A DNA stretch of 64,000 nt. Origin: Actinomycetaceae bacterium. Its GTDB lineage: Bacteria > Actinomycetota > Actinomycetes > Actinomycetales > Actinomycetaceae. The stretch lies in assembly GCA_030530685.1 (NCBI GenBank), contig JAUMUM010000005.1, forward strand, positions 1 to 64,000, in the 5' to 3' direction. Positions 25,921 to 34,952 of this stretch are shown one piece after another. Within the stretch, counting starts at the first letter, position 1. Each line of letters begins with the position of its first letter. Under the pieces are notes generated by a model. It was not told where the DNA came from and did not search any database. It saw only the letters and a program-made list of their open reading frames with translations. A program made the translations under genes and the position numbers.

Positions 25921-26790
25921 ATGAGAGAGTCACTGTCAAATAAAAGTGAATCGCAGTTTGTGTTGGAGTGCGAGGGACTTGAGAAGCGATTTGGCTCCGT
26001 CAGGGCGCTGGACGGCCTTGACCTTTCCGTTGCCGAAGGCCAGATCCACGGTTTCCTTGGCCCCAATGGAGCGGGCAAGACGACCACGATCCGCGCTATT
26101 CTGGGGCAGATCCACCTCGATGCCGGCAGCATCCGCGTCTTTGGGCTCGATCCCATCGACTCGATCGTCGACGTACATCGCAGGCTCGCCTACGTTCCCG
26201 GTGACACGAGCCTGTGGCCAGGCCTGACCGGAGGCGAGTGCATTGACCTACTCGGGCGACTCCACGGCCGCCAAGACAGTAAGCGGCGCGAGGCACTCGT
26301 CGAGCTCTTCGAACTCGATCCCACGAGGCGAACGCGCACCTACTCCAAGGGCAACAGACAAAAGGTAGCGCTCATCGCGGCGCTCGCCTGCCGGGCCGAT
26401 CTTCTGCTCCTCGACGAGCCCACCTCCGGGCTCGACCCCGTCATGACCGATCGTTTCCTCCAGGCCGTGAGGCAGGCCCGCGACGAAGGGGCAACCGTCG
26501 TCCTGAGCAGCCACATCATGAGCGAGGTCGAGGCGCTGTGCGACGCCGTCACGATCGTCGCCTCCGGGAAGGTCGCCTACTCGGGAAGCCTCAGGGAGCT
26601 GGCGGGAAGCGCGCACGTGACCATTGAGGCCGAGGTCCCCGGAGGGCAGGGCGCGGTCCGCCGGGAGGTAGCGCCCGGCGAGGTCGACGCCATTGTCGCC
26701 GAGCTTCTGGCCGCCGGGGCGAGCATCAAACGCGTCGAGCACGCGTCGCTCGAGCAGATTTTCCTCGGATACTACAGGGAGGAAAAGTGA
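25921..26790 (+). CDS. ABC exporter ATP-binding protein
   Basis: ATPase subunit of a type II (ABC-2) exporter of the drug-resistance class. Walker A is GPNGAGKTT, the signature region is YSKGNRQKVALIAAL (SKGN in place of SGGQ, common in this class), and Walker B is LLLLDEPTSGLDPVM. About 60 C-terminal residues after the cassette (HVTIEAEVPGG) form the usual accessory domain. 289 residues. Leaderless start at 25921, under the TetR operator. Its stop overlaps the GTG of the permease gene. Confidence 0.92.
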   Translation: MRESLSNKSESQFVLECEGLEKRFGSVRALDGLDLSVAEGQIHGFLGPNGAGKTTTIRAILGQIHLDAGSIRVFGLDPIDSIVDVHRRLAYVPGDTSLWPGLTGGECIDLLGRLHGRQDSKRREALVELFELDPTRRTRTYSKGNRQKVALIAALACRADLLLLDEPTSGLDPVMTDRFLQAVRQARDEGATVVLSSHIMSEVEALCDAVTIVASGKVAYSGSLRELAGSAHVTIEAEVPGGQGAVRREVAPGEVDAIVAELLAAGASIKRVEHASLEQIFLGYYREEK

Positions 26791-28334
26791 AGGCTCTGCT
26801 TGGCATGCACGCCCGGACAGGGCGGACGGCTCTGGCCGGTTGGCCGCTGGCGTGGGCGGCAATGGTCGTCGCGGTGGCGGCGAGCACCATGTCCCTTCAT
26901 TCGACTGCCGCCGATAGGGCGCGGTATGCCGCCACGGTCGGTATGTCCCGGGTGCAGGAGGCCTTCAATGGGCGTGCCTGGGACGTCGATACGCCGGGCG
27001 GGATCGCGAGCTTTGAAATCGGGTTCGCGGGGCTGCTGCTCATCCCCATCGGCGCCTTTCTCATGGCGGTCGGCCGCACTCGCAAGGAGGAATCGCAGGG
27101 TAGGTGGGACATCGTCACCGCCGGGAGTTTCACGCGCACAGCACCCGTGGCCTCGGCCGGCATCGCCGCCTCCGCAGCCGTTGCCGTGTTCTTCGCGCTG
27201 GCGGCCGTTGGCCTCGCCGGTCTGGGGTTGCCCCTTCGCGGCAGCATCGCATACGCCGGCGTACTCGCGTGCCTGGCCCTATTCTTCGCCTGGCTCGGCC
27301 TGCTCGTGGCCCAGATAGTTTCCGAGCCATCGACGGCGACGACCGTCGGCCTGGTGGGTATACTCTGCTGCTTCGTGGTGCGAGCGGTCGTCGACGTCAG
27401 GCATTCGGGCGCGACGTGGCTGACACCCATGGGCTGGATGGGGCAGGCGCGCCCGTGGTCGGATGTGAGGTGGTGGCCCTATGTCGCCTTCGCGCTGTCG
27501 ACCGCGCTCGTCGCGGCGCTGTCCCTGAGGCTCGCGGCTCTGCGCGACCTCGGGTCCGGGCTGCTGCCGGCCAGGCCGGGGCCGGCTTTCGCTTCGCGCT
27601 ACCTGTCCTCGGTGGACGGCTGGGTGTGGCGCGTCGTGCGTGGCAACGTGGCCGGCTGGAAGATAGGCGGCATCGTCCTCGCGTCGGTCATGGGGTCGTT
27701 CGCCCGGGAGGTCACGCGTACGTTCGAGGACAATCCCAGTCTCATGTCGCTGCTCGAGGACTTCGCCCCGGAGGACTTCCTCACTGTGTTCGTCATGCTG
27801 ATTCTGGCGCTCATGGCGATGGCCGCGGGGTTGAGCGTGTGGAGCCACCACCGCGCCGAGGAGGTCAGTGGCAGACTCGGACGCGTCGCCGCCGGGGTCG
27901 TGCGCCCGTCGAGGCTGTGGGACAGTTGGATGCTGTGCTCGGTCGCCTCGGCAGCGATCGTCATGACAGCGGGGATTGTCTTCTACTGCACCTGCCTTTT
28001 CCTGGCCGTTTCCGATGCCAGGGTGGGCTCGGCCGCGCAGTTCGGGCTCGTCTTGCTCGTCGCCGTCGTTTTCCTCGTGTGCCTGGGCGGCCTTCTCGTG
28101 GCGCGCTTTCCGCGGTGGTGGCCGCTCGCCTGGGTCGCATTCGCGTGGATCGCGGCCGAGGCAATGCTCGTCGGGGGACTGGACCTGCCCGAGTGGCTGC
28201 GCGATACCTCGCCCCTGCACGCGGTGGGCCAGCTCGACGATCCGCAGTGGACCGTGGTCGGAGCCCTGGTCCTGGCCAGCGGGGCCCTGGTGGGCGTGGG
28301 GCACGCGAGCAAGCGGGATCTCCTAGCGGGTTAA
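26787..28334 (+). CDS. ABC-2 exporter membrane protein (polyketide/antibiotic exporter type)
   Basis: A 515-residue protein with about 12 hydrophobic segments in two halves, as in the fused-permease exporters of tetronasin and other antibiotics. A loop with RTRKEESQGRWDIV near residue 95 and the echo HRAEEVSGRLGRV near 360 marks the two half-permeases; this EExxGRxxxV/L motif is typical of the family. It overlaps the ATPase gene (GTGA) and is under TetR control, so it likely exports a toxic amphiphile. Substrate unknown. Confidence 0.85.
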   Translation: MKALLGMHARTGRTALAGWPLAWAAMVVAVAASTMSLHSTAADRARYAATVGMSRVQEAFNGRAWDVDTPGGIASFEIGFAGLLLIPIGAFLMAVGRTRKEESQGRWDIVTAGSFTRTAPVASAGIAASAAVAVFFALAAVGLAGLGLPLRGSIAYAGVLACLALFFAWLGLLVAQIVSEPSTATTVGLVGILCCFVVRAVVDVRHSGATWLTPMGWMGQARPWSDVRWWPYVAFALSTALVAALSLRLAALRDLGSGLLPARPGPAFASRYLSSVDGWVWRVVRGNVAGWKIGGIVLASVMGSFAREVTRTFEDNPSLMSLLEDFAPEDFLTVFVMLILALMAMAAGLSVWSHHRAEEVSGRLGRVAAGVVRPSRLWDSWMLCSVASAAIVMTAGIVFYCTCLFLAVSDARVGSAAQFGLVLLVAVVFLVCLGGLLVARFPRWWPLAWVAFAWIAAEAMLVGGLDLPEWLRDTSPLHAVGQLDDPQWTVVGALVLASGALVGVGHASKRDLLAG

Positions 28335-28361
28335 ACGGCCGGCGCAGGCGCAGCTGCTACG

Positions 28362-28381
28362 GCCGAGCCGGCCGACTCGGC
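28362..28381. terminator. hairpin between convergent exporter and serB genes
   Basis: GCCGAG (28362-28367) pairs with CTCGGC (28376-28381) around an 8-nt loop. It lies just after the exporter stop and before the serB stop on the other strand, so it may end both transcripts. No T tract. Confidence 0.45.
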
Positions 28382-28383
28382 GC

Positions 28384-29301
28384 TCAAGCCCCATCCCAGC
28401 CGAACAGGGCGACGGCGATGTCGAGGCGCGGATGCGTAATCGCGGCGTCGGCCCTTTCCAGAACGACCTGCTTGGCCATGACCGCGATGGAAAGCCCGGC
28501 CAGTTCCATCATGTCTAGGTCATTCGCCCCGTCGCCCATGGCCACCGTCTGGTCGAGCGCGATGCCGTGCCGGGCGGCCCACCGCTCGAGGGCCTCCGCC
28601 TTGGCCGCGCGCGTGACGATTGGGCCGAGCACGCGGCCCGTCAGGCGCCCGTCCGCAACTTCGAGCCGGTTGGCGAGGACGTCGTCGACCCCCAGGCGGG
28701 CGCCGACGACGTCGACCACCTCGTGGAAGCCGCCCGAGACGAGGCCAACCCTCGCCCCGTTGGCGTGAGCCGCGGATACGAGGAGGTCTGCCCCCGTCAC
28801 CGCAACGACGCCGGAGGCCACGTCGGCCAGAGCGGACTCGGGCACACCCCGAAGTGTCGCGACGCGCTCGGTCAGCGACTGCGCGAAGTCCAGCTCTCCG
28901 GCCATCGCCCTGGCCGTAATATCCGAAACGAGCTCGACCGAGCCGGCCACCTCGGCGAGCATCTCGATGACCTCGCCGTGAATGAACGTCGAATCGACAT
29001 CCGAGACGATCAACCGCGGCCCGCCGACGGCCAGGTCGCCGCGGATCAGTGCGCAGTCGACGCCGAGCGCGAGAGCCGGCCCGCGCAATTCACCGTCGAG
29101 AGCGGCCAACGGCCCATCGCGCTCGGCCCGCCCGAAGAGCGAGACCGCACGGACCGAGCCGACTCGGGGACTGCTTTCGACGACATCCCGGCATGCGGAA
29201 CCAAAGACGCCGCGCGCGTGGGCGAGCAACCCCGGAGAAAGGGCGTCAGGGGAAGCGAGGGAGAACCGAAGCGGTTCTCCCTCGCGATACGTTGCCGACA
29301 T
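28384..29301 (-). CDS. serB: phosphoserine phosphatase SerB
   Basis: HAD phosphatase for the last step of serine synthesis. Motif I is IVSDVDSTFI (both Asp present), VSGGFHEVVD is motif II, and AMGDGANDLDMM carries the motif IV acidic residues. An N-terminal domain of about 100 residues precedes the HAD core, as in actinobacterial SerB. The ATG at 29301 (MSATYREGEP) is chosen; it lies 4 nt after the glgC stop, so serB may be read through from glgC. The longer upstream frame lies inside glgC. Confidence 0.88.
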   Translation of the reverse strand: MSATYREGEPLRFSLASPDALSPGLLAHARGVFGSACRDVVESSPRVGSVRAVSLFGRAERDGPLAALDGELRGPALALGVDCALIRGDLAVGGPRLIVSDVDSTFIHGEVIEMLAEVAGSVELVSDITARAMAGELDFAQSLTERVATLRGVPESALADVASGVVAVTGADLLVSAAHANGARVGLVSGGFHEVVDVVGARLGVDDVLANRLEVADGRLTGRVLGPIVTRAAKAEALERWAARHGIALDQTVAMGDGANDLDMMELAGLSIAVMAKQVVLERADAAITHPRLDIAVALFGWDGA

Positions 29302-29305
29302 GCGA

Positions 29306-30559
29306 TTACGGGGTGACGCGGACGCCCTTGGGCACAACCGTGACGCCACTGTCGGAAACGTAGAATCCCCTGGCGCGATCGCGAGCGTGATCCACACCGA
29401 GCTGTGCGCCCTCTTCGACTACCACGTACTTGTCGATGATGGCCTTGACCACCGTGGCGTTGCGGCCGACGGTGACATTGTCGAGGAGCACCGACTCGCG
29501 GACGGTGGACCATGAATTGATGCGCACACCGGGGGACAGGACCGAACCGATGACTTCGCCGCCGGAGATGATCACTCCGGGCGAGACGATGGAGTCGAGC
29601 GCGTGCCCCAGGCGCTCGTGATGCCCGTAGACGAACTTGGCAGGCGCGAGGTTGGCCGAATGTCCTGTCACGAGGGGCCAGCGGTCGTTGTAGAGGTTGA
29701 ATACCGGGCTGACCGCGATGAGGTCCATATTGGCCTCGTAGTAGGCATCGATCGTGCCGACGTCACGCCAGTAGCTCTTGTCGCGCTCCGAGGCGCCGGG
29801 CACGTGGTTGAACGTGAAGTCGTAGACGCCGCACGATCCCCTTTCGGCGAATTGGGGGACGATGGAGCCGCCCATGTCGTGCTTGGATGTTTCGTCGGCG
29901 GCGTCCTCGACGAGGATGTCGTAGAGGGCGTCCGCGTTGAACACGTAGTTGCCCATGGAGGCGAGGAATTCGCCGGGGGAGTCCTTCAAGCCGAGGCCGG
30001 TGGTGTCCTGCGGCTTTTCGATGAAGCCCTTGACGACGGTGGGGTCGTCCTTGTCTGCGTCGATGACGCCGAACGACGGCGCGAGGTCCAGGGGCTGGCG
30101 GATTCCCGCGACGGTCAGGTCCTTGCCGGACTGGATGTGCTGGTCGACCATCTGCGAGAAGTCCATGCGGTAGATGTTGTCGGCACCCGTGACGAGGACG
30201 ATGTCGGGGCGCTCGTCGTCGAAGATGTTCAGCGACTGGTAAATGGCGTCGGCCGAGCCCAGGTACCAGTTCTTCCCCATGCGCTGCTGGGCGGGGACGG
30301 GGGCGATGTAGTTGCCCAGCAGGTTGGACATGCGCCAGTGCCGGGCAATGTGGCGGTCGAGTGAATGGGACTTGTACTGCGTCAGGACGATGATCTTGAG
30401 GTAGCCCGAGTTGACTATGTTGCTCAGGGAAAAGTCGATGAGGCGATAGATGCCACCAAAAGGAACGGCGGGCTTGGCCCGATCCTGGGTCAACGGCATC
30501 AAACGCTTGCCCTCACCGCCTGCAAGAACGATCGAAAGGACGCGTGGATTGTCTCTCAT
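29306..30559 (-). CDS. glgC: glucose-1-phosphate adenylyltransferase
   Basis: Makes ADP-glucose for glycogen and, in actinobacteria, maltose-1-phosphate synthesis. The N-terminal nucleotidyltransferase signature [20 protein letters not shown] is complete, followed by [29 protein letters not shown] and GTADAIYQ-like [12 protein letters not shown] left-handed beta-helix C-terminus is typical ([20 protein letters not shown]). 417 residues, normal. Start ATG follows AGGTAAGG on the minus strand. It is divergent from glgA with a shared regulatory gap of about 110 bp. Confidence 0.95.
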   Translation of the reverse strand: MRDNPRVLSIVLAGGEGKRLMPLTQDRAKPAVPFGGIYRLIDFSLSNIVNSGYLKIIVLTQYKSHSLDRHIARHWRMSNLLGNYIAPVPAQQRMGKNWYLGSADAIYQSLNIFDDERPDIVLVTGADNIYRMDFSQMVDQHIQSGKDLTVAGIRQPLDLAPSFGVIDADKDDPTVVKGFIEKPQDTTGLGLKDSPGEFLASMGNYVFNADALYDILVEDAADETSKHDMGGSIVPQFAERGSCGVYDFTFNHVPGASERDKSYWRDVGTIDAYYEANMDLIAVSPVFNLYNDRWPLVTGHSANLAPAKFVYGHHERLGHALDSIVSPGVIISGGEVIGSVLSPGVRINSWSTVRESVLLDNVTVGRNATVVKAIIDKYVVVEEGAQLGVDHARDRARGFYVSDSGVTVVPKGVRVTP

Positions 30560-30609
30560 GTGCCTTACCTCTGTTCATATAGTGATGCAGTGCACGTTTC
30601 CGCCCTTCG

Positions 30610-30638
30610 TTGGACGACAATATGTAATACGGTAGAAA
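30610..30638 (+). promoter_or_regulatory. glgA promoter
   Basis: TTGGAC (30610-30615), a 17-bp spacer and TAGAAA (30633-30638) form a good housekeeping promoter. An in-frame ATG at 30644, 5 nt after the -10, could be a leaderless start; the ATG at 30671 has AGAAAGG before it. Confidence 0.6.
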
Positions 30639-30670
30639 CGTCGATGTTGACCAACCAAGAAAGGCCCGCC

Positions 30671-31900
30671 ATGCGAGTTGCGCTGCTAACTAGAGAATAC
30701 CCTCCTCACGTCTACGGTGGGGCCGGTGTCCATGTTGAGGAACTGTCAAAAGTCTTGGCCGTCCACGCCGATGTGGATGTCCACGCCTTCGATGGGCCGC
30801 GGGAGACAGCCGATGTTCCCAACGGCGTGAACGTCGTGGGCTACGACTATCTGTCCGAACTCGACAGGGCCAACGCATCGATCAAGACCCTTGGCGTCGA
30901 CCTGGCCATGGCGGCCGGCCTGGGTGAGGTCTCCATCGTCCACTCGCACACGTGGTACGCCAATATGGCGGGCCACCTGGCCAGCCTGCTCCACGGCATT
31001 CCCCATGTCATCTCCGCCCACTCGCTCGAGCCCCTGCGCCCCTGGAAGCGCGAGCAGCTGGCCGGTGGGTACGAGATCTCATCCTGGGCCGAAAAGACGG
31101 CCTACGAGGGGGCGGCCGGCATCGTTGCCGTCTCCCACGCGATGAAAAAGGACATTCTGCGCAGTTACCCGAACATCGACCCCGATCGCGTCCGAGTCAT
31201 CCACAATGGCATCGACTTGGCCGGATGGCAGGCGCCCCAGACCGAGGAGGAAAAGGAGGCGGCCCGCGAGGCCTTCCGCGGCTACGGCCTCGACCCCGAC
31301 AAACCGACGATCATCTTCGTCGGGCGGATCACCCGCCAGAAGGGCGTGCCGGGCCTACTGCGCGCCATTGCCAAGCTGCCCAAGGACATCCAGGTCATCC
31401 TGTGCGCCGGCGCCCCCGACACCCGCGAGATCGCCGAGGAAACGCGGGCGCTCGTCGACGACCTCCAGGCCGAACGCCCCGGCATCGTCTGGATCGAAGA
31501 GCACCTGCCCAGAAAGGAGATCGTCCAGCTGGAGTGGTGCTCGACCACGTTCGTCACGCCGTCGATCTACGAGCCCCTGGGCATTGTCAACCTCGAGGCC
31601 ATGGCCGTCGGGCTTCCCGTTGTCGGAACGGCGACCGGGGGCATTCCCGACTGCATCGACGACGGCGTGACGGGAACCCTCGTGCCGATTGACCAGGCCG
31701 ACGACGGCACCGGCACGCCGCTCGATCCCGAGAAGTTCGAGGCCGACCTGGCCCTCGCGCTCGAAGATATGTGCTCCGACATCGCGCGCGCACGACGCAT
31801 GGGCGAGGCGGGCCGCAGGCGGGTCGAGGAGCACTTCTCCTGGGAGTCGATCGCCGTCAAGACTATGGACTACTATCGCGACATCCTCGAGCGTTTCTGA
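30671..31900 (+). CDS. glgA: glycogen synthase / maltose-1-phosphate synthase (GlgA/GlgM type)
   Basis: GT4-family glucosyltransferase starting MRVALLTREYPPHVYGGAGV, as in actinobacterial GlgA. The donor-site motif IFVGRITRQKGVPGLLRAI and the acceptor-end signature VTPSIYEPLGIVNLEAMAVGLPVVGT are intact. In M. tuberculosis the enzyme in this position (GlgM) makes maltose-1-phosphate from ADP-glucose and glucose-1-phosphate, so that activity is likely here too. Divergent glgC supplies the donor. 409 residues from the ATG with the ribosome site; nine more from the upstream in-frame ATG. Confidence 0.92.
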   Translation: MRVALLTREYPPHVYGGAGVHVEELSKVLAVHADVDVHAFDGPRETADVPNGVNVVGYDYLSELDRANASIKTLGVDLAMAAGLGEVSIVHSHTWYANMAGHLASLLHGIPHVISAHSLEPLRPWKREQLAGGYEISSWAEKTAYEGAAGIVAVSHAMKKDILRSYPNIDPDRVRVIHNGIDLAGWQAPQTEEEKEAAREAFRGYGLDPDKPTIIFVGRITRQKGVPGLLRAIAKLPKDIQVILCAGAPDTREIAEETRALVDDLQAERPGIVWIEEHLPRKEIVQLEWCSTTFVTPSIYEPLGIVNLEAMAVGLPVVGTATGGIPDCIDDGVTGTLVPIDQADDGTGTPLDPEKFEADLALALEDMCSDIARARRMGEAGRRRVEEHFSWESIAVKTMDYYRDILERF

Positions 31901-31906
31901 CGGCCG

Positions 31907-31942
31907 CGGTGGCCCGGCGGCACGTGCCTCTCCGGGCCACCG
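31907..31942 (+). terminator. hairpin terminator after glgA
   Basis: CGGTGGCCCGG (31907-31917) pairs perfectly with CCGGGCCACCG (31932-31942), loop 14 nt. It begins 6 nt after the glgA stop. There is no T tract, as is usual in high-GC actinobacteria. Confidence 0.7.
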
Positions 31943-32099
31943 GGCGGTGAACTCACTAGTTGCGGCCCACTGGCTTGACGAACCAGCCACCCGTCACATG
32001 CTGGCCGACGTCCCCGTGTGGCGAGCCGTCGCTAGCCGCGGCCCGGCCCTGCGGAGAGGACGCGGTGGCTGGGCAGCGAGAACCCGCTAGGCTTGGGGC

Positions 32100-32882
32100 A
32101 TGGGTGATGTGCTCGAAGTGGTAGACGTAAGCGTTCGCCGGGATGGCCACGACATTCTCGACTCCGTGAGCTGGGATGTCAGCGAAGGTGAAAGGTGGAT
32201 CGTGCTCGGCCCCAACGGCGCGGGTAAGACGACCGTCGTCCAGCTCGTATCCGGTCGGCTGCATCCGAGTTCCGGAACGGTCAAGATCATCGGGGAGCGG
32301 CTCGGACGCGTCGACGTCAACGACCTGCGCCCCCTCGTCGGCCTGACCTCGTCCGCCATCGACGCGCGGATCCCGCCGTCGGAGAAGGTGCTCGACGTCG
32401 TGCGCACCGCCGCCTACGGCCATCTCGCTTCGTGGCGCGAAAGCTACGAGGACATGGACACCGAGCGGGCACGGGGGCTGCTCGCGAGTCTCGGCGTGGG
32501 TCACCTCGCCGACAGGCGCTTCGCGACGGTTTCCTCCGGGGAGCGCAAGCGCATCGGAATCGCCCGCGCCCTCATGCCCAACCCGGAAGTACTCATCCTG
32601 GACGAACCCGCCTCCGGCCTCGACCTCGGCGGACGCGAGGCCCTGCTGTCCACACTCACGCAGCTCGCCGGGCATCGGGGCGCGCCCGTCATGGTTCTCG
32701 TGACGCATCATGTCGAGGAGATCCCCGCGGGCTTCACGCACGCCCTTCTGCTCAAGTCCGGCCGGGTCTTCGCTTCCGGTCCGCTCGAATCGACCGTTAC
32801 CTCCCGCAACCTTTCGGAACTATTCGATATCCCCCTGACTGTCGACTACGCTGACGGACGCTTTGCCGCCCGGCGGGCGTGA
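32100..32882 (+). CDS. ABC transporter ATP-binding protein (stand-alone)
   Basis: Single ABC cassette of 260 residues. Walker A is GPNGAGKTT, the signature SSGERKRIGIARAL, and Walker B VLILDEPASGLD, followed by VTHHVEEIPAGFTHALLL; this last stretch is typical of ModF-like cassettes. No permease gene is adjacent. TAGGCT stands 6 nt before the ATG, so the transcript is probably leaderless. The grouping of serB, this ATPase, a SpoU methyltransferase and nfeD recurs in actinobacteria. Its transported substrate, if any, is unknown. Confidence 0.87.
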   Translation: MGDVLEVVDVSVRRDGHDILDSVSWDVSEGERWIVLGPNGAGKTTVVQLVSGRLHPSSGTVKIIGERLGRVDVNDLRPLVGLTSSAIDARIPPSEKVLDVVRTAAYGHLASWRESYEDMDTERARGLLASLGVGHLADRRFATVSSGERKRIGIARALMPNPEVLILDEPASGLDLGGREALLSTLTQLAGHRGAPVMVLVTHHVEEIPAGFTHALLLKSGRVFASGPLESTVTSRNLSELFDIPLTVDYADGRFAARRA

Positions 32883-32932
32883 CCGGCGGTCGGCGGGGGC
32901 TTAGCGGCTCAACTGGCTGCGCCAATCCGGGC

Positions 32933-32977
32933 GCGAGTATGCTCGTTCGGCTAATCGCGGTTCGTTCGGCTAATCGC
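32933..32977 (+). repeat. promoter-like 11-mer followed by a 16-bp direct repeat
   Basis: GCGAGTATGCT at 32933-32943 is identical to 3110-3120. Right after it TCGTTCGGCTAATCGC occurs twice (32943-32958 and 32962-32977), 19 bp apart. The repeats lie about 150-180 bp before nfeD and could be sites for a regulator of that operon. Confidence 0.55.
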
Positions 32978-33125
32978 CGATGGGTCGGCGCGATGCCAGG
33001 ACCGCGCATGGTCTACCAGACGGCGGCCACGGCACCGACGGGGGAGACGTCTCCGCTGCCGCCCTTCCGCCGATGAACCTCATTACAATTGTTCTTGCAT
33101 CTTATCTAGCCCTTAGGAGCATCCC

Positions 33126-33572
33126 ATGACTTGGACAGTCTGGTTGATCATTGTTCTGGTCTGCATCATTATCGAATTCCTTACCATCGACTTCTCGTTC
33201 CTCATGCTCGGCGGTGGAGCTCTCGTCGCCGCCCTCATTTCGGGCATGACGGACAACCTCGTGATTCAGATCATCGGATTCTCCGTGTCTGCCATCTTCT
33301 TGCTCCTCGTCGTCAGGCCATGGATAAAGAAGCATTTCAATCCCAAGGGGTCGAAGGTCGGCAATGTCCAGTCTCATGTTGGCCGCAGCGCCATCGCCTT
33401 GACGGACATCGATACCTCGGCAGGTCGCGTGAAAATCGGAGGCGATGTCTGGTCTGCGCGAACGGCGCAGGGCTCGATCCCCCAGGGCAGCAGCGTCGTC
33501 GTCTCCGCCATCGACGGTGCTCAGGCCGTCGTTAGCCTAGCCGGTGACGGCTCCGCCATCGTCAGCGAGTAG
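33126..33572 (+). CDS. NfeD-family membrane protein
   Basis: A short NfeD (148 residues). It has two to three membrane helices in the first 70 residues (WLIIVLVCIIIEFL, IIGFSVSAIFLLLVV), then a C-terminal OB-fold-like domain (GRSAIALTDIDTSAGRVKIGG, DVWSARTAQG). Such short NfeD proteins are encoded next to SPFH/stomatin partners and are thought to help organise membrane microdomains. The stomatin gene follows by 36 bp. The ATG is preceded by TTAGGAG. Confidence 0.87.
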   Translation: MTWTVWLIIVLVCIIIEFLTIDFSFLMLGGGALVAALISGMTDNLVIQIIGFSVSAIFLLLVVRPWIKKHFNPKGSKVGNVQSHVGRSAIALTDIDTSAGRVKIGGDVWSARTAQGSIPQGSSVVVSAIDGAQAVVSLAGDGSAIVSE

Positions 33573-33608
33573 TCAACGGCCCCGCCTCCACTTACCGAAG
33601 GGAGAAAT

Positions 33609-34832
33609 ATGGATTCCTCGAATAGTACGGCAACCGTCTTGCTGGTACTCCTGGTCCTGATCGTCATCGTGGCGGCCGTCGCCATCTTCAGGGCCATCCT
33701 CATGGTCAATCAGGGGTACACAGTGGTCATCGAAAGGCTCGGGAAATACAGGAAGGTCCTCGACCCCGGACTGCACTTCCTCGTGCCATTCGTCGATTCG
33801 GTTCGCCAGCGCATCGACATGCGCGAGCAGGTTGTGCCCTTCCCTCCGCAGCCGGTCATCACCTCGGACAATATCAACGTCTCCATCGATACGGTCATCT
33901 ACTACCAGGTCACCAATCCCGTGGCTGCGACGTATGAAATCGCCGACCCCATGTCGGCCATCGAGCAGCTGTCGGTGACGACTCTGCGTAACATTATCGG
34001 CACCATGGACATGGAGCAGGCTCTGACGGGCCGCGACCAGATCAACGGGCAGCTGCGCGGAGTGCTCGACGAAGCGACCGGGCGCTGGGGCATTCGAGTC
34101 TCCCGCGTCGAGCTCAAGGCCATCGACCCGCCGCGCACGGTGCAGGGCGCCATGGAGCAGCAGATGAAGGCCGAGCGCGACCGCCGTGCGGCGATCCTGA
34201 CGGCCGAGGGAGTCAAGCAGTCGGCCGTGCTGACGGCCGAGGGCGAGAAGCAGTCGGCCATCCTCCGTGCCGAGGGCCAGGCCCAGTCGACGATCCTCAG
34301 GGCGCAGGGCGAGGCGCGAGCCATTCTCGAGGTCTTCGACGCTATCCATCGCGGCAACGTCGACTCCAAGCTGCTGTCCTACGAGTACATCAAGACCCTG
34401 CCGCAGATCGCCAACTCCAACTCGTCCAAGCTCTGGATCGTCCCCTCCGAGCTCACGGCGGCGCTCAACTCGGTCTCCCGTGGATTTGGCGGAGACGACG
34501 ACAGCGGGGACAGGCGAGTCGACTTCAGCGGTGACAACGGGATTGCGGAAGCCCTGGCGGCCACGTCTCTGCCGAATATCGACGACGCTTTGGCCGACGC
34601 CAAGGGGGCGGCCAGCGCGGCGACCGACGTTGTCGAAGAGTCCAGCCGGCAGTCCGGACGTCCGTTCGATCCCGGCGCCGAGGTCGGGCAGCGGCCCAGT
34701 GTCCCCGGCGGAGCCCATTCGATTCTCGACGAGCGTCCCTCCACTCCTCCCACCACGGGAGGCGAGGGCATCGCGCCTGGCCGAAGCTCGAACGACTCCG
34801 CTCCGACCGACGGGCCCGGTCGCCCCAGCTGA
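33609..34832 (+). CDS. SPFH/stomatin-like band 7 protein
   Basis: A single N-terminal membrane helix (VLLVLLVLIVIVAAVAIF) is followed by the SPFH domain (VNQGYTVVIERLGKYRKVL, MREQVVPFPPQPVITSDN). A coiled-coil stretch of repeated LTAEGEKQSA-type units (about 195-240) and a disordered Ser/Pro/Gly tail (about 300-407) complete it. This is the QmcA/Rv1488 type found with NfeD, a scaffold in membrane microdomains and membrane protein quality control. The long tail is longer than in QmcA. GAAGGGAGA precedes the ATG. Confidence 0.9.
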   Translation: MDSSNSTATVLLVLLVLIVIVAAVAIFRAILMVNQGYTVVIERLGKYRKVLDPGLHFLVPFVDSVRQRIDMREQVVPFPPQPVITSDNINVSIDTVIYYQVTNPVAATYEIADPMSAIEQLSVTTLRNIIGTMDMEQALTGRDQINGQLRGVLDEATGRWGIRVSRVELKAIDPPRTVQGAMEQQMKAERDRRAAILTAEGVKQSAVLTAEGEKQSAILRAEGQAQSTILRAQGEARAILEVFDAIHRGNVDSKLLSYEYIKTLPQIANSNSSKLWIVPSELTAALNSVSRGFGGDDDSGDRRVDFSGDNGIAEALAATSLPNIDDALADAKGAASAATDVVEESSRQSGRPFDPGAEVGQRPSVPGGAHSILDERPSTPPTTGGEGIAPGRSSNDSAPTDGPGRPS

Positions 34833-34854
34833 GGCCGCGATCGAAGAGCGACGC

Positions 34855-34883
34855 GTGGTGGCCGGGCTGTGCCCGGCCACCAC
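34855..34883 (+). terminator. strong hairpin terminator after the stomatin gene
   Basis: GTGGTGGCCGGGC (34855-34867) and GCCCGGCCACCAC (34871-34883) pair perfectly over 13 bp with a 3-nt loop, 23 nt after the stop codon. No T run follows. Confidence 0.8.
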
Positions 34884-34952
34884 TGCTTGACGGCGGCAGG
34901 CTCGCCCCGTACCTGCCGACTGTCAAGAGAACGAATCGTGTGGCAGGCTGTA

